From Bradyrhizobium sp. 195 (GTDB lineage Bacteria; Pseudomonadota; Alphaproteobacteria; Rhizobiales; Xanthobacteraceae): 64,000 nt of DNA. Position numbers and translations under genes: made by a program. The DNA lies in the NCBI RefSeq assembly GCF_023101665.1, contig NZ_CP082161.1, positions 3,410,001 through 3,474,000 of the forward strand, given 5' to 3'. Below, in pieces: positions 18,553 through 27,562 of the stretch. The notes under the pieces are model-generated. The model worked only from the letters and a program-made list of their open reading frames with translations, was not told the origin of the DNA and ran no database searches. Every line of letters begins with the position of its first letter. Within the stretch, counting starts at the first letter, position 1.

Positions 18553-20271
18553 TTGGAAACAGGTCTGACAGCCTCGGTGCTCATCGTGGGCGGGGGACCC
18601 TGCGGGCTGATGCTGGCCAATGAGCTCGGCCGGCGCGGCGTGTCCGCGATCCTGGTCGACGAAAAGCCGGGCACCGCGTTCAATCCGCAAGCCAACGCGA
18701 CGCAGGCGCGCTCGATGGAGCATTATCGGCGGCTGGGTTTTGCTGATGAGATCAGGCGCGAAGGACTGCCTGCCGATTATCCGACCGACGTTGCGTACTT
18801 CACGCGCTACACGGCTTACGAACTGGCGCGTTTTCGATTGCCGTCATCGTCACGTGCGGGCGAGCTCATCAGGGGCATGTCAGGCTCCTGGAGCGCGGCG
18901 GAGCTGCCGCACCGGGTCTCGCAGAAATATGTCGAGGCGGTGCTGCGCCGCCATGCCGAACGGCTTGCCGGCATCAAGCTCAACTATGGCCACCGGCTGA
19001 TCAGTTACGCCGAAAGCGATGACGGCATCGTGGGCGAAGTCGAACGCCTCGATGATGGCAGCCGTTTTCAGGTTCGCGCCGACTTCCTCGTTGGCGCCGA
19101 CGGGCCGCGCTCGATGGTTCGTCAATCGCTCGGGATCGTCTATGGCGGCGAGACCGGAACGCAACGCGATTTCATGGGTGGCCGCATGCTGGCGGTCTAT
19201 CTCCGTTCGCCGGACTTCTATGCGAGCATCCCGCACGCCAGGGCCTGGATGTACAATTGCTTCAACGGCGACCGCCGCGCCTTCATGGCATCGGTGAACG
19301 GACGCGACGAGTTCGCATTTCACACGCAGCTTCGACCAGGCGAAGACGAGAGTGCGATCACGATCAACGACGCCAGGGCTGCCTTCCAGCGCGCCTGCGG
19401 TGCGCCGATCGACTGCGAGGTGCTGTCCTTCCTGACCTGGACCGCCGGTCACGCGCTGGTTGCGGACGGCATGCAAAGGGGCAGGGTCCTTCTCGGCGGC
19501 GACGCGGCGCATCTGTTCACGCCGACCGGCGGCCTCGGCTACAACACCGCGATCGAGGATGCGGTCAATCTCGGCTGGAAGCTCGCAAGCGTCGTCAAGG
19601 GTCTGAGCCCGGCAACGCTACTCGACAGCTACGAAATCGAGCGACGCCCGGTCGCGCTCCGCAACACCGATTATGCCCGGCGCTTTGCCGATTCCCTTGG
19701 TTTGTTCGCGCCGGCGCCGGAGATCGAAGACGCCACGGACGAGGGCAGCGAGGCGCGAAGGATTGCAGGCGTCTATCTCGAGCAGCACGCCCGTGCGGAG
19801 TTCAACATCCCCGGTGTGACTTTCGGCGGGCGCTACGACGGCTCGCCGATCATCGTCTCCGATGGCAGCCAGCCGCCGCCCGATGCTGCGAACGTCTACG
19901 TTCCCAGCGCCTGTCCCGGCGGCCGCGCACCGCATGCGTGGCTGGACGACGGCGTGTCCTTGTATGACCTGTTCGGGTTCGAATGGACGCTGCTCCAGTT
20001 CGGCGAGGCCGCATCGGCTCATGCCGGAATCGCCGACGCCGTCCGCGCGCTCGGGGTGGATTTGAAGCTCGTCACGCTGCCGGCGGCCTTGCGCGATCTC
20101 TACGATGCCGATCTCGCTTTGATACGTCCCGACCAGATCGTGGCCTGGCGCGGTGCCGCGTCGAAGGCGGGAAGGATCGGGCACGTCCTTGCCCGCGCGC
20201 TCGGACGCGATGCGAGCGACAGCGCGGCTCTACTTTGCATCACGCCGGTGGCCTCAACTGGCCGTGGATGA
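18553..20271 (+). CDS. FAD-dependent aromatic-ring monooxygenase (PheA/TfdB family)
   Basis: 572 residues from the TTG at 18553, chosen because GGGAGAA sits five bases upstream; ATG 18532 has no such site. FAD-binding GxGxxG is VLIVGGGPCGLMLANELGR at the N-terminus. The middle DG motif is FLVGADGPRSMVRQSLG, and the ribityl GD motif is VLLGGDAAHLFTPTGGLGYN. The C-terminal thioredoxin-like domain (about 400-570) is typical of phenol and resorcinol hydroxylases that need NAD(P)H and O2. With a hydroxyquinol pathway nearby, resorcinol hydroxylation is a reasonable guess. Its 3' end overlaps the convergent gene by 18 bases. Confidence 0.88.
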   Translation: METGLTASVLIVGGGPCGLMLANELGRRGVSAILVDEKPGTAFNPQANATQARSMEHYRRLGFADEIRREGLPADYPTDVAYFTRYTAYELARFRLPSSSRAGELIRGMSGSWSAAELPHRVSQKYVEAVLRRHAERLAGIKLNYGHRLISYAESDDGIVGEVERLDDGSRFQVRADFLVGADGPRSMVRQSLGIVYGGETGTQRDFMGGRMLAVYLRSPDFYASIPHARAWMYNCFNGDRRAFMASVNGRDEFAFHTQLRPGEDESAITINDARAAFQRACGAPIDCEVLSFLTWTAGHALVADGMQRGRVLLGGDAAHLFTPTGGLGYNTAIEDAVNLGWKLASVVKGLSPATLLDSYEIERRPVALRNTDYARRFADSLGLFAPAPEIEDATDEGSEARRIAGVYLEQHARAEFNIPGVTFGGRYDGSPIIVSDGSQPPPDAANVYVPSACPGGRAPHAWLDDGVSLYDLFGFEWTLLQFGEAASAHAGIADAVRALGVDLKLVTLPAALRDLYDADLALIRPDQIVAWRGAASKAGRIGHVLARALGRDASDSAALLCITPVASTGRG

Positions 20272-21789
20272 ACTGGTGCGCGGAGACTGAATCGCCGATG
20301 GAAGTCTACTCGCGAAGGCGCGGGTCTTGGGTTGGACGCGGGATCCGTCGATCACCTCGAGCCGGCCGCAGCGGTTCAGGGTGTGGAGCTTCCTGCCGGG
20401 CCAGTGCGGTCCCGGCCTCAGAGAATGGCGCACGATCTGCTTGAAGGCGGTCGGCGACAGTTCCACCACTTCCGCCAGCGCGAGCGCCGCGCCGTACCCG
20501 TCGGTGCAGTTCTGGATCGGGCGCCACAATTTGTCATTGAGCGTGACGAAATTCCCGGCCGGCCGCGTGCTTGCGCGGTCGATCAGGACTGGATTGCTGG
20601 CATGCGGCAACCAGGGGCCCAACAGGCGATCGGCATAATAGATCGCCAGCGAATCCGAATAGCCGCCGGTTCCGTCGCGCCAGGATCCGAACAGATAATG
20701 CAGGCCGTTGTGCTGTGTGATCGTGACGTCAGCGAGTTCGAGGTCCGAAAGGAGCGTCGTGTGTCGCTCCCATGTGTCCGGGAACCGGGCGCATTTGTAG
20801 AGGGCGACATCCCCGTGAGTCGAACTCTCCGGGATCATCCACAACTCGCCACCGTCTTCGATCAGAAACGGATAGGAGAGATGCCAGGGCTCCTCCAGCA
20901 CCGGCACAACCTCGCCAACCGGTCCACTGTCACTGAACTCGATCGCCGAGATGATGCCTTTTCCGACACGGTGATCGAGATCCTCGAAGAAGACGAATGT
21001 TCGTCCCTGCCATGTGATGGGGAAAGGATCGGCGTAGAAGTGGTTTCCGGGATCTTCCAGAACGTTCCAGCCTGGACCCGATAGATCTCCGGTCTGCCAG
21101 ACGCCCGCGCCCTCATTGAAGCGCCATCCGATATGCCAATGCGGGGCATAGCAGCAGAGGCGATAGATCTCCTTGGCGATCGAGACGGCAAGGCCGCGCG
21201 TGACGTAGCCTAGGGGTGCGCGGTACGAGCCATTTCCAGCGCGGTGCGCCAACTGCGGCACGATGCGCGGCCGTCCCGACAGGATCGCCGCCACCATGGT
21301 CAGGGTTCGCGCCATGACGGTTTCGAGTGCGCCGCTGAGGCCTGCGGCAATTTCTCCGGATGGATGGCCGCGATCGAGGACCGAACCGTCGATCTCGTTG
21401 ACGATGTCGATCACCGGCAGGTCGCCGGCCAGAATGGCGGCGAGGGCGGCGTTTTCGCCTGCAGTTCCATTGAACAGCGGACGGAGATACCGCGGGGCGG
21501 AGCTGCTTGGATCGCGCGCGCCGCCGGTGAAATCGACGATCACGTCGGCCGTCTGGTTGCGAACCTGCGTCTGTTCCGGAGCGATGTTCAGCCTGTTGGC
21601 GCCGCTGTGCTTGCCCTTGTGCAACACCATACGTTCGAGCTCGAACAGGGCGTCGAGACCCGCGGGCCGCGGCTCGGCCGTTGCCACCCACGCGATTTGC
21701 ACCGGAACGTTTTGGCCGTCGATCGACAGCATGTCGCGGCCCATCCAGCGCCGCGCGTGCTCTCGTTCACAGCGAAACTCGATGATCAT
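20254..21789 (-). CDS. Formyltransferase-like domain fused to a GIPC-transferase-type beta-propeller domain
   Basis: 511 residues. The first ~190 resemble a formyltransferase-type fold without a clear full active site (RLNIAPEQTQVRNQTADVIVDF, GLSGALETVMARTL). Residues ~200-490 look like the glucosamine inositolphosphorylceramide transferase N-terminal domain, a GH43-like five-bladed propeller: NHFYADPFPITWQGRTFVFF, SYPFLIEDGGELWMIPES, RPAGNFVTLNDKLWRPIQNC. Such proteins occur in polysaccharide loci and may modify or transfer sugars. It is followed on the same strand by a glycosyltransferase and a flippase. The exact reaction is unknown. Its 3' end overlaps the monooxygenase. Confidence 0.75.
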   Translation of the reverse strand: MIIEFRCEREHARRWMGRDMLSIDGQNVPVQIAWVATAEPRPAGLDALFELERMVLHKGKHSGANRLNIAPEQTQVRNQTADVIVDFTGGARDPSSSAPRYLRPLFNGTAGENAALAAILAGDLPVIDIVNEIDGSVLDRGHPSGEIAAGLSGALETVMARTLTMVAAILSGRPRIVPQLAHRAGNGSYRAPLGYVTRGLAVSIAKEIYRLCCYAPHWHIGWRFNEGAGVWQTGDLSGPGWNVLEDPGNHFYADPFPITWQGRTFVFFEDLDHRVGKGIISAIEFSDSGPVGEVVPVLEEPWHLSYPFLIEDGGELWMIPESSTHGDVALYKCARFPDTWERHTTLLSDLELADVTITQHNGLHYLFGSWRDGTGGYSDSLAIYYADRLLGPWLPHASNPVLIDRASTRPAGNFVTLNDKLWRPIQNCTDGYGAALALAEVVELSPTAFKQIVRHSLRPGPHWPGRKLHTLNRCGRLEVIDGSRVQPKTRAFASRLPSAIQSPRTSSSTAS

Positions 21790-21818
21790 GTCGAGCCCAT
21801 CTATTCCAACGTATCAGG

Positions 21819-22994
21819 TCAAGTGACCTGGCCGAGAATCCGAACGTATTCCTCCACCATGGCATCTACCGAATAGCGCAGCCTGAGGCCTTTGGCATTT
21901 TGTCGCAGTTCATCGCTCAGATTCTGGTCCATCAGCAGCCGGGAGACGGCTGTCGCGAGCTTCGTATGATCGGAGGCGTCGACGAAGAGTGCAGTCGGTT
22001 TTCCTTCGTAAGACAACACTTCGCGCAAGACGGGAAGATCGGTCACGACGGAGGGAACACCGGCGTTTGCAGCCTCGACCGCAGCCAGACCGAAGGTTTC
22101 CGCCTGCGTCGGGAATACAAACACGTCCAGGCAGGCGAGAAAATCCGCCATTCGGCTGGGGGGGATTTCCCCGAGCAAATGCAGCCGGTCCGATACCTTC
22201 AAGTCGCTGGCCAACTGCCGCAGTCGGGCCTTGTCGGCGCCCTGGCCGGCGAGCGCGAGATGCCAGGACGGTTGATCCGGCAACAGACGTATCGCCATGT
22301 CGAGCCGCTTGTGCGGATGCAGCCGCGCCGCGCAGCCGAGCAGGACACGATCCGGCGGTAGATTGAATTTCTGTCGTGCAGCCTCCTTCGACAGGATAAG
22401 CGCCTTGTCGTCGAAGCCGTGCGGCACATGCACCATGCGCGAACGATAAGCCGCAGGGTAGCGCGAATATTCGCGCTCCATGTCCCGCGAATTGAGCGTG
22501 ATGCGGTCGAAGAAGCCGACACTGCCCATGACGATGTCGGCGGTGCGGACCGGCCGGCTCATCGCCAGCGCGGATGAAACCTGGTTGGCGATGACCGGTG
22601 CGCGGCTGACGAGGCGCGTCACGCCGGCGCCGATGACGTTGCCGAAATGCTGGAACGTCAGCACGGCGTCGGGCTTGATCGTCCTGATATGACGGCCGAG
22701 CGTCCACAGCATCCGCAGCAGCGCCACCGGATTGCCGGGCCGGCTCGACGCGCAATAGAGCGTATCGGGCGGCTCGTCGAACGATTCCGATTTACGAAAG
22801 AAGAACAGATTGGTGACCCGGTAGCCGCGCGCGGTCAGCCCGGCGCCGAGCAGCCTGGAGATCTCCTGCGCACCGGCGTTCTCGGCCTGGGTTTGCGCGA
22901 GAAGCACGTGCAGCTTTGGTCCGCCGCCGTCTGGCCGCGCGGGTGCTGTCGCGGTCGTCTCGCCCAATTCCTTGTTCGGCTGATAGTGGAGCAC
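21819..22994 (-). CDS. Glycosyltransferase, GT4-like
   Basis: 391 residues from a GTG start. Two Rossmann-like halves as in GT-B enzymes; the C-terminal donor half shows LLGCAARLHPHKRLDMAIRL near residue 225 and the E-x7-E motif in FPTQAETFGLAAVEAANAGVPSV near 310. It should use a nucleotide sugar at the cytoplasmic membrane face to extend a surface glycan. It lies between the propeller-fusion gene (29 bases on) and the flippase gene. Confidence 0.88.
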   Translation of the reverse strand: MLHYQPNKELGETTATAPARPDGGGPKLHVLLAQTQAENAGAQEISRLLGAGLTARGYRVTNLFFFRKSESFDEPPDTLYCASSRPGNPVALLRMLWTLGRHIRTIKPDAVLTFQHFGNVIGAGVTRLVSRAPVIANQVSSALAMSRPVRTADIVMGSVGFFDRITLNSRDMEREYSRYPAAYRSRMVHVPHGFDDKALILSKEAARQKFNLPPDRVLLGCAARLHPHKRLDMAIRLLPDQPSWHLALAGQGADKARLRQLASDLKVSDRLHLLGEIPPSRMADFLACLDVFVFPTQAETFGLAAVEAANAGVPSVVTDLPVLREVLSYEGKPTALFVDASDHTKLATAVSRLLMDQNLSDELRQNAKGLRLRYSVDAMVEEYVRILGQVT

Positions 22995-23201
22995 GGATCC
23001 CGACCCGCTAGAGAAACGAAATCTTCACCTTCTTGGCTCCGTACCTACCATGCGGGTATCGCGCGGACACCGACTAGAAACAAACGGAGTTAATGCGAGG
23101 CTCGTCTGTCGACATCCTTCGCGCGATCATTTCGCTGGTTTCCGCATGGTACGCGAAACGCGCGTTAACCAATCGATCTCGCGCCGATGCGCGATCGACG
23201 C

Positions 23202-24548
23202 CTAGTCGCTGGAATCGGCGCTGCCGACTGCATAATTGCCGCGTTTTATGGCGCTGAAGCGCAAAAGCACGAGGATCGAAGGGTCCACCCCTGTGCGCCG
23301 GCGGCAGAGCAAGTTCAGGGCAATGGTCGCGAGCGCCAGCGATACTGTGGCCGAGACCGCCGCGCCGAGCACGCCGAGCCAGGGAATGAGGATGAGAAAT
23401 CCCGCAAGCCGCAGCGCGACGTTGGCGGCAACGACGGGCACATAGATTCGTTCATGGCCGGTCAGCTGCAGGATCGCAGCAGACGGGCCGCCTGCGGCCT
23501 GGATGGCCGTTCCGATCGCAAGCACGATCAGAACCGAATGCTGCTCGGTGAAATGGGGCCCGAACAGGTTGAGGAGATAGGGGCCGCCGATCCAGACCGT
23601 GGCGAGCCCGGCGGCCACGCAAAGCGCGGTCACTTCTGCCATCAACCGCAAGGTTCGCTCGAACTCCCGATGGTTCTTGCTGAAATACAGCGAGGGGAGC
23701 CGGCGCGCGCCGAAAGTGTACAACGCCGCGGACACCATGGCGAAGATGTTGGCGAGGCGCGAGGCGGCAAAGTAGATACCGGCCGTCGCCGGATCCAGCA
23801 TCCAGTAGACCAGGATGACGTCGAAATACTGGTTTGCGACTTCAAGGATGGACGCGAGCCAGAAGTGAAGGGCGCTCGACCGCCAGCGGGACGTTTCGGA
23901 GCGCGCCGCCGTGCCGCGCAGATCCGGCAGCACCCGCGCGATCGAAATGATCTGCGCAACCAGGCCGACCGACATGGCAATCGTCATCACCGCGATCAAC
24001 TCGGCGGGATCGAGTTGCCGATGGCCAAACAGCATGGCGAGCAGAAACAGGACGACGATGACCCGCCAGAAGAACTCGCGATTTCCTTCGCCCATGAGGA
24101 TGCTGACGAGCGAGCGTGCGACCTGGCTGCCCAGCATCACTCCGGCATTCACGGCCGTGTAGGCCGACACCGCCAGAATGAGCAGCCACCAATCGCCTCT
24201 CATGTTCGCCACGATGGCGATCCCGGCGATCACGATCAGCATTGCGACCGAGGCAATCCTGAAGCTCGACAGGAGGATACCTTTGGTGAGGTCCGGCCTG
24301 TCACCGACCTGATACTCGTTCAGGAAGCGCACCAGCAAGGATTCCTGGCCGACCAGTCCCACGACGGCGGCGATCTGGGCAACCGAAAGCCAGGTCGCAA
24401 AGATGCCGAAGCCATCGGGCGACATCGTTCGTGCAGCCAGCGAGAACAACGCAAACGCAAGCGCGCCGCTACCAACCTTGAGAAGGATGGTCCCGACGAC
24501 ACCGCGCGTGACGTCACGCCGCAGGAACTGGAGGATGGATCCGATCAT
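23202..24548 (-). CDS. Polysaccharide flippase (Wzx/MATE-like, oligosaccharide export)
   Basis: 448 residues, nearly all hydrophobic, with 12-14 membrane helices. The N-terminal region GVVGTILLKVGSGALAFALF followed by DGFGIFATWLSVAQI is typical of Wzx/RfbX flippases, and a helix pair near 290 reads RLPSLYFSKNHREFERTLRL. It should move a lipid-linked glycan across the inner membrane. It is the first gene of this minus-strand set; a 207-base gap separates it from the glycosyltransferase. Confidence 0.85.
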   Translation of the reverse strand: MIGSILQFLRRDVTRGVVGTILLKVGSGALAFALFSLAARTMSPDGFGIFATWLSVAQIAAVVGLVGQESLLVRFLNEYQVGDRPDLTKGILLSSFRIASVAMLIVIAGIAIVANMRGDWWLLILAVSAYTAVNAGVMLGSQVARSLVSILMGEGNREFFWRVIVVLFLLAMLFGHRQLDPAELIAVMTIAMSVGLVAQIISIARVLPDLRGTAARSETSRWRSSALHFWLASILEVANQYFDVILVYWMLDPATAGIYFAASRLANIFAMVSAALYTFGARRLPSLYFSKNHREFERTLRLMAEVTALCVAAGLATVWIGGPYLLNLFGPHFTEQHSVLIVLAIGTAIQAAGGPSAAILQLTGHERIYVPVVAANVALRLAGFLILIPWLGVLGAAVSATVSLALATIALNLLCRRRTGVDPSILVLLRFSAIKRGNYAVGSADSSD

Positions 24549-24982
24549 GGAATTTTAAGGAGCTGCTCTCTCCTGAAGAGACATGTTCCGATATCGGCGG
24601 CAACCTAGCATGCCGAAAAACCGCGAGTGTTAATGGGCGGAGTGCAGGATCCTGCCGGCGGCGGCGACATCGCGCTCATGCCGGTTGCTTCACTGTGGAA
24701 CATCGTCGTCCTCATTGTCTCAAATCAAGCAAGGCCCGACTCGGACCGAAGGCGAGATCAGCCGTTTGAATGCGGGCTGACTCGCCGGGATCGGCCACTG
24801 AGCTGCCAGAAACCGGAATTTACGGAGAATCCCGAGCAAGAGGCGTGCCGGCTATCGTCAGGTCGACAGGCTCTCCGCCCCGTTAACCTCGATATCGAGA
24901 AATGATCGCGTTCGGCCCTGCGATGCGACATCAGGCCAGAGAATTGCACGTGCGACTTTGGTTGACCGTGGGAGCCTGGATC
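24549..24982. other. Divergent intergenic region, no gene seen
   Basis: 434 bases between the flippase start (minus) and the FAD oxidoreductase start (plus). It should hold both promoters. I see no convincing -35/-10 pair, no operator-like palindrome and no small ORF with a good ribosome site. Confidence 0.5.
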
Positions 24983-26206
24983 ATGACGGCGGATAGAACT
25001 GTGACCGAGCCGAACGCCACAGCTGGCGGGTCGAGAACCGTCGCGGACATCGCGATCGTCGGCGGCGGCCTTGCGGGATCGCTCGCAGCGGCCGTGCTGG
25101 CGCGGGCAGGGCACCGCATCGCCCTGATCGACAAGCGGGCGGTCCATCCGGACGAGTTCCGGGTCGAAAAGATCGGCGGCCATCAGTTGGAGATGCTCCG
25201 CAAGCTGGGCTTCCTCGATGCGCTCGATAAGGCCGCTTCTCGATATGATCAGGTGCTCAATATCCGGGAAGGCAAGGTGGTCGATGTCAGCGTCGGCCAG
25301 GCCTATGGATTTCCATATGCCGACCTCGTTGCCATGGCGCGCAGCCAGCTCCCCGATCCATCCAGCCTGATCGTCGACGAGGTCACTGCGATCAGCTGCA
25401 GCGATGATGTCCAGCATATCGAATTGGCCTCCGGGCGGCGCGTGACCGCGCGCCTTGTCGTTCTGGCCACGGGCATGGCGGCAGCTCTCGGCTACAAACT
25501 CTGTATCAGGCGGCGCGTGCTGGCCGAGCGCCATTCGGTGTCGTTCGGCTTCACGATTGCCCGCCAGGACGGTCGCCCGTTCGATTTCGAGGCGCTGACC
25601 TGCTATGGCGAGCGCACGGCGGACGGCATCGATTATCTCAGCCTGTTTCCCGTTCGCGCCGGCATGCGGGCCAATCTCTTCATGTTTCGCGACCCGACCG
25701 ATCCGATCATGCGCGAGCTGCGCCGCGAGCCGGAAGCGACACTCTTGCGTCTGCTGCCGGGATTGCGGCCCTATCTCGGCGATTTCCGCGTCACCGACCG
25801 GGTCCAGAACTGGGTGATGGATCTGACCGTCGTCGAGGGACATCTTCAGCCCGGAATCGTGCTCATCGGCGATGCGTTCCAGACCAATTGCCCCGCGGCC
25901 GGCACGGGCGTCGCGCGCCTGCTGGTGGACGTCGATCGTCTTTGCACCGAATATGCGCCGCGATGGCTCATGACCGCCGGTATGGGCCAGGAGAAGATTG
26001 CGCAGTTCTATTCCGATCGCGACAAGATCGCGGCGGACCAGCAGTCCCTGAAGATGGCGCGCTTCCGTCAGGCGCTGACGTCTCGTGACGATATCGGCTG
26101 GGATGTCCGGCGGCGGCTGCACTTCCTGCGGCGCAGCTGGGCACACCGCGTCGATCAAATGCATCCGGGCTGGCTTGGACGTGTTCGCGGCGCGCTGCGC
26201 GCCTGA
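24983..26206 (+). CDS. FAD-dependent oxidoreductase, PHBH-like fold
   Basis: 407 residues from MTADRTVTEP; an upstream start at 24902 adds 27 non-conserved residues. N-terminal FAD loop IAIVGGGLAGSLAAAVLARAG, a VVLATGMAAALG segment near residue 160, and the GD motif VLIGDAFQTNCPAAGTGVARLL near 305. This is the halogenase / geranylgeranyl-reductase / monooxygenase superfamily. It stands alone on the plus strand inside a minus-strand glycan group, so a link to glycan or lipid modification is only positional. Confidence 0.82.
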   Translation: MTADRTVTEPNATAGGSRTVADIAIVGGGLAGSLAAAVLARAGHRIALIDKRAVHPDEFRVEKIGGHQLEMLRKLGFLDALDKAASRYDQVLNIREGKVVDVSVGQAYGFPYADLVAMARSQLPDPSSLIVDEVTAISCSDDVQHIELASGRRVTARLVVLATGMAAALGYKLCIRRRVLAERHSVSFGFTIARQDGRPFDFEALTCYGERTADGIDYLSLFPVRAGMRANLFMFRDPTDPIMRELRREPEATLLRLLPGLRPYLGDFRVTDRVQNWVMDLTVVEGHLQPGIVLIGDAFQTNCPAAGTGVARLLVDVDRLCTEYAPRWLMTAGMGQEKIAQFYSDRDKIAADQQSLKMARFRQALTSRDDIGWDVRRRLHFLRRSWAHRVDQMHPGWLGRVRGALRA

Positions 26207-26233
26207 GCCCTGCGACGCTTCGCCCGCCGTCCG

Positions 26234-27370
26234 TCAGCGCGTGGGCGTTGGGGTGCGGGCGGGCAGCAGCCGCAGATCCGATAGCCGCTTGGCCGCCAGT
26301 TTCAGCCACGGAGCCTGTTTCAGCGCGAACAGGGCGACGGCGCCTGCGGTGCTGCCGGCTTTCGTGACCGCCCACATTGGCGAAGGCTGTCCGCCGAACA
26401 ATTTCTTGTAGGGCTCGTCGCCAATGGTGAAATCGAGCATCTGATCCCCGCGCTCGATACAATCCCGCGCCACCTGCTCGAACATCAGCGCGCCCAAGGA
26501 CTGGCTCTTGTAGCCGGCGATGTCGAAGGCGCTCATGATGATGAGGAAGCTGTCGCGATGGCACAGTCCGAGCACGGCGGCGATCACTTCGCCGTCCATC
26601 GTCATGGCGTAGAGGCGCACAAAGGCGCCGAGACCACGAAGGGCCACGTCGGAATAGAAGCCGAAATATTCGGAGCGCTGCAGCAAATCGCCGTCGCCTT
26701 GGGCCTGAAAGCGCGGACCGCGAAACTTCTTCATCACCTCCATGGCCTCAATTACGGAGGCGCTGTCGTTGCAGCATGAGAAGCTCAGCTCGCCTTTCTT
26801 CTGGAGCTGACGATATTTCTTTGCGAGCTCCTTCTGATAGGAGCGATCGATCGCACTGGCCCGCCATTGCTCGAACGGCGCGACGAGAACCGTCGCGTAG
26901 GCGTTGGTGTCCATCGCGACGCGGCGCGACGCAGCCAGGAGGTTTTCGATCGGAAGCCGCCCGTCGGGCAGCTTGGTCATGCGGAGCAGATCGAAAGGAC
27001 GAACGAGGCGCTGAATCTGCGCGCATGCAGCCGCATCGTCGAGCAGTTGCGCAAACAATTCCGGGCTACAGACCGGCGCCAGATAGTCGGAGACGCGCAG
27101 GTCGGCGAACTCGACGGTTCGGATCGGACCGCGCCGGATCCGGAGCAGGGGCAGCACCATCGCGAGGGCTCCCGTCGCGCGGTGGCGGACTACGACGACC
27201 AGCGGTGCCGCACCCGCTTCCGGCGCGAGCCTGGTGTAGAGGCAATGCAGCCAGATCGGATGCTGGAACGCGGTGGCGGCCGAGCGGCCAAACAGCTCGG
27301 CATATTCCGAAGACAGAAAGTCGAACGACTGCTCGATGGAGATGTCGAACGTGTTGCTAAGCTTGTTCAT
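26234..27370 (-). CDS. GNAT-family acyltransferase, BioF2/FemAB-like (polysaccharide-associated)
   Basis: 378 residues from MNKLSNTFD. The C-terminal half has the Acetyltransf_6 type fold: GAFVRLYAMTMDGEVIAAVLGL, SQSLGALMFEQVARDCIERGD, and LDFTIGDEPYKKLFGG near residue 325. Such proteins are common in exopolysaccharide and cellulose-type loci, where they are thought to transfer acyl groups to glycans. It is convergent with the FAD oxidoreductase (27 bases) and divergent from the binding-protein gene at 27563. Confidence 0.82.
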   Translation of the reverse strand: MNKLSNTFDISIEQSFDFLSSEYAELFGRSAATAFQHPIWLHCLYTRLAPEAGAAPLVVVVRHRATGALAMVLPLLRIRRGPIRTVEFADLRVSDYLAPVCSPELFAQLLDDAAACAQIQRLVRPFDLLRMTKLPDGRLPIENLLAASRRVAMDTNAYATVLVAPFEQWRASAIDRSYQKELAKKYRQLQKKGELSFSCCNDSASVIEAMEVMKKFRGPRFQAQGDGDLLQRSEYFGFYSDVALRGLGAFVRLYAMTMDGEVIAAVLGLCHRDSFLIIMSAFDIAGYKSQSLGALMFEQVARDCIERGDQMLDFTIGDEPYKKLFGGQPSPMWAVTKAGSTAGAVALFALKQAPWLKLAAKRLSDLRLLPARTPTPTR

Positions 27371-27562
27371 GCGCAATCAAGGAAACCGGACAATTCGCGA
27401 AGATCGATCGAGCCGTCACTGCGTTTTATAGCAGGGTCGTTACGGGCTAGACACTGGCGGCGTGCGATTTGCATTAATGCGTTCAACCACGTTCGTATCG
27501 TTACCAGATTCTTAATTCCGCAGCCGCTGGTCCTGCACGTTTTCCAGGCACCACATTCGTGT

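Noticed and set aside
23187..24608. 473-residue open frame opposite the flippase gene
   Set aside because: Hydrophilic Asp/Arg/His-rich product that mirrors the hydrophobic flippase on the other strand; shadow.
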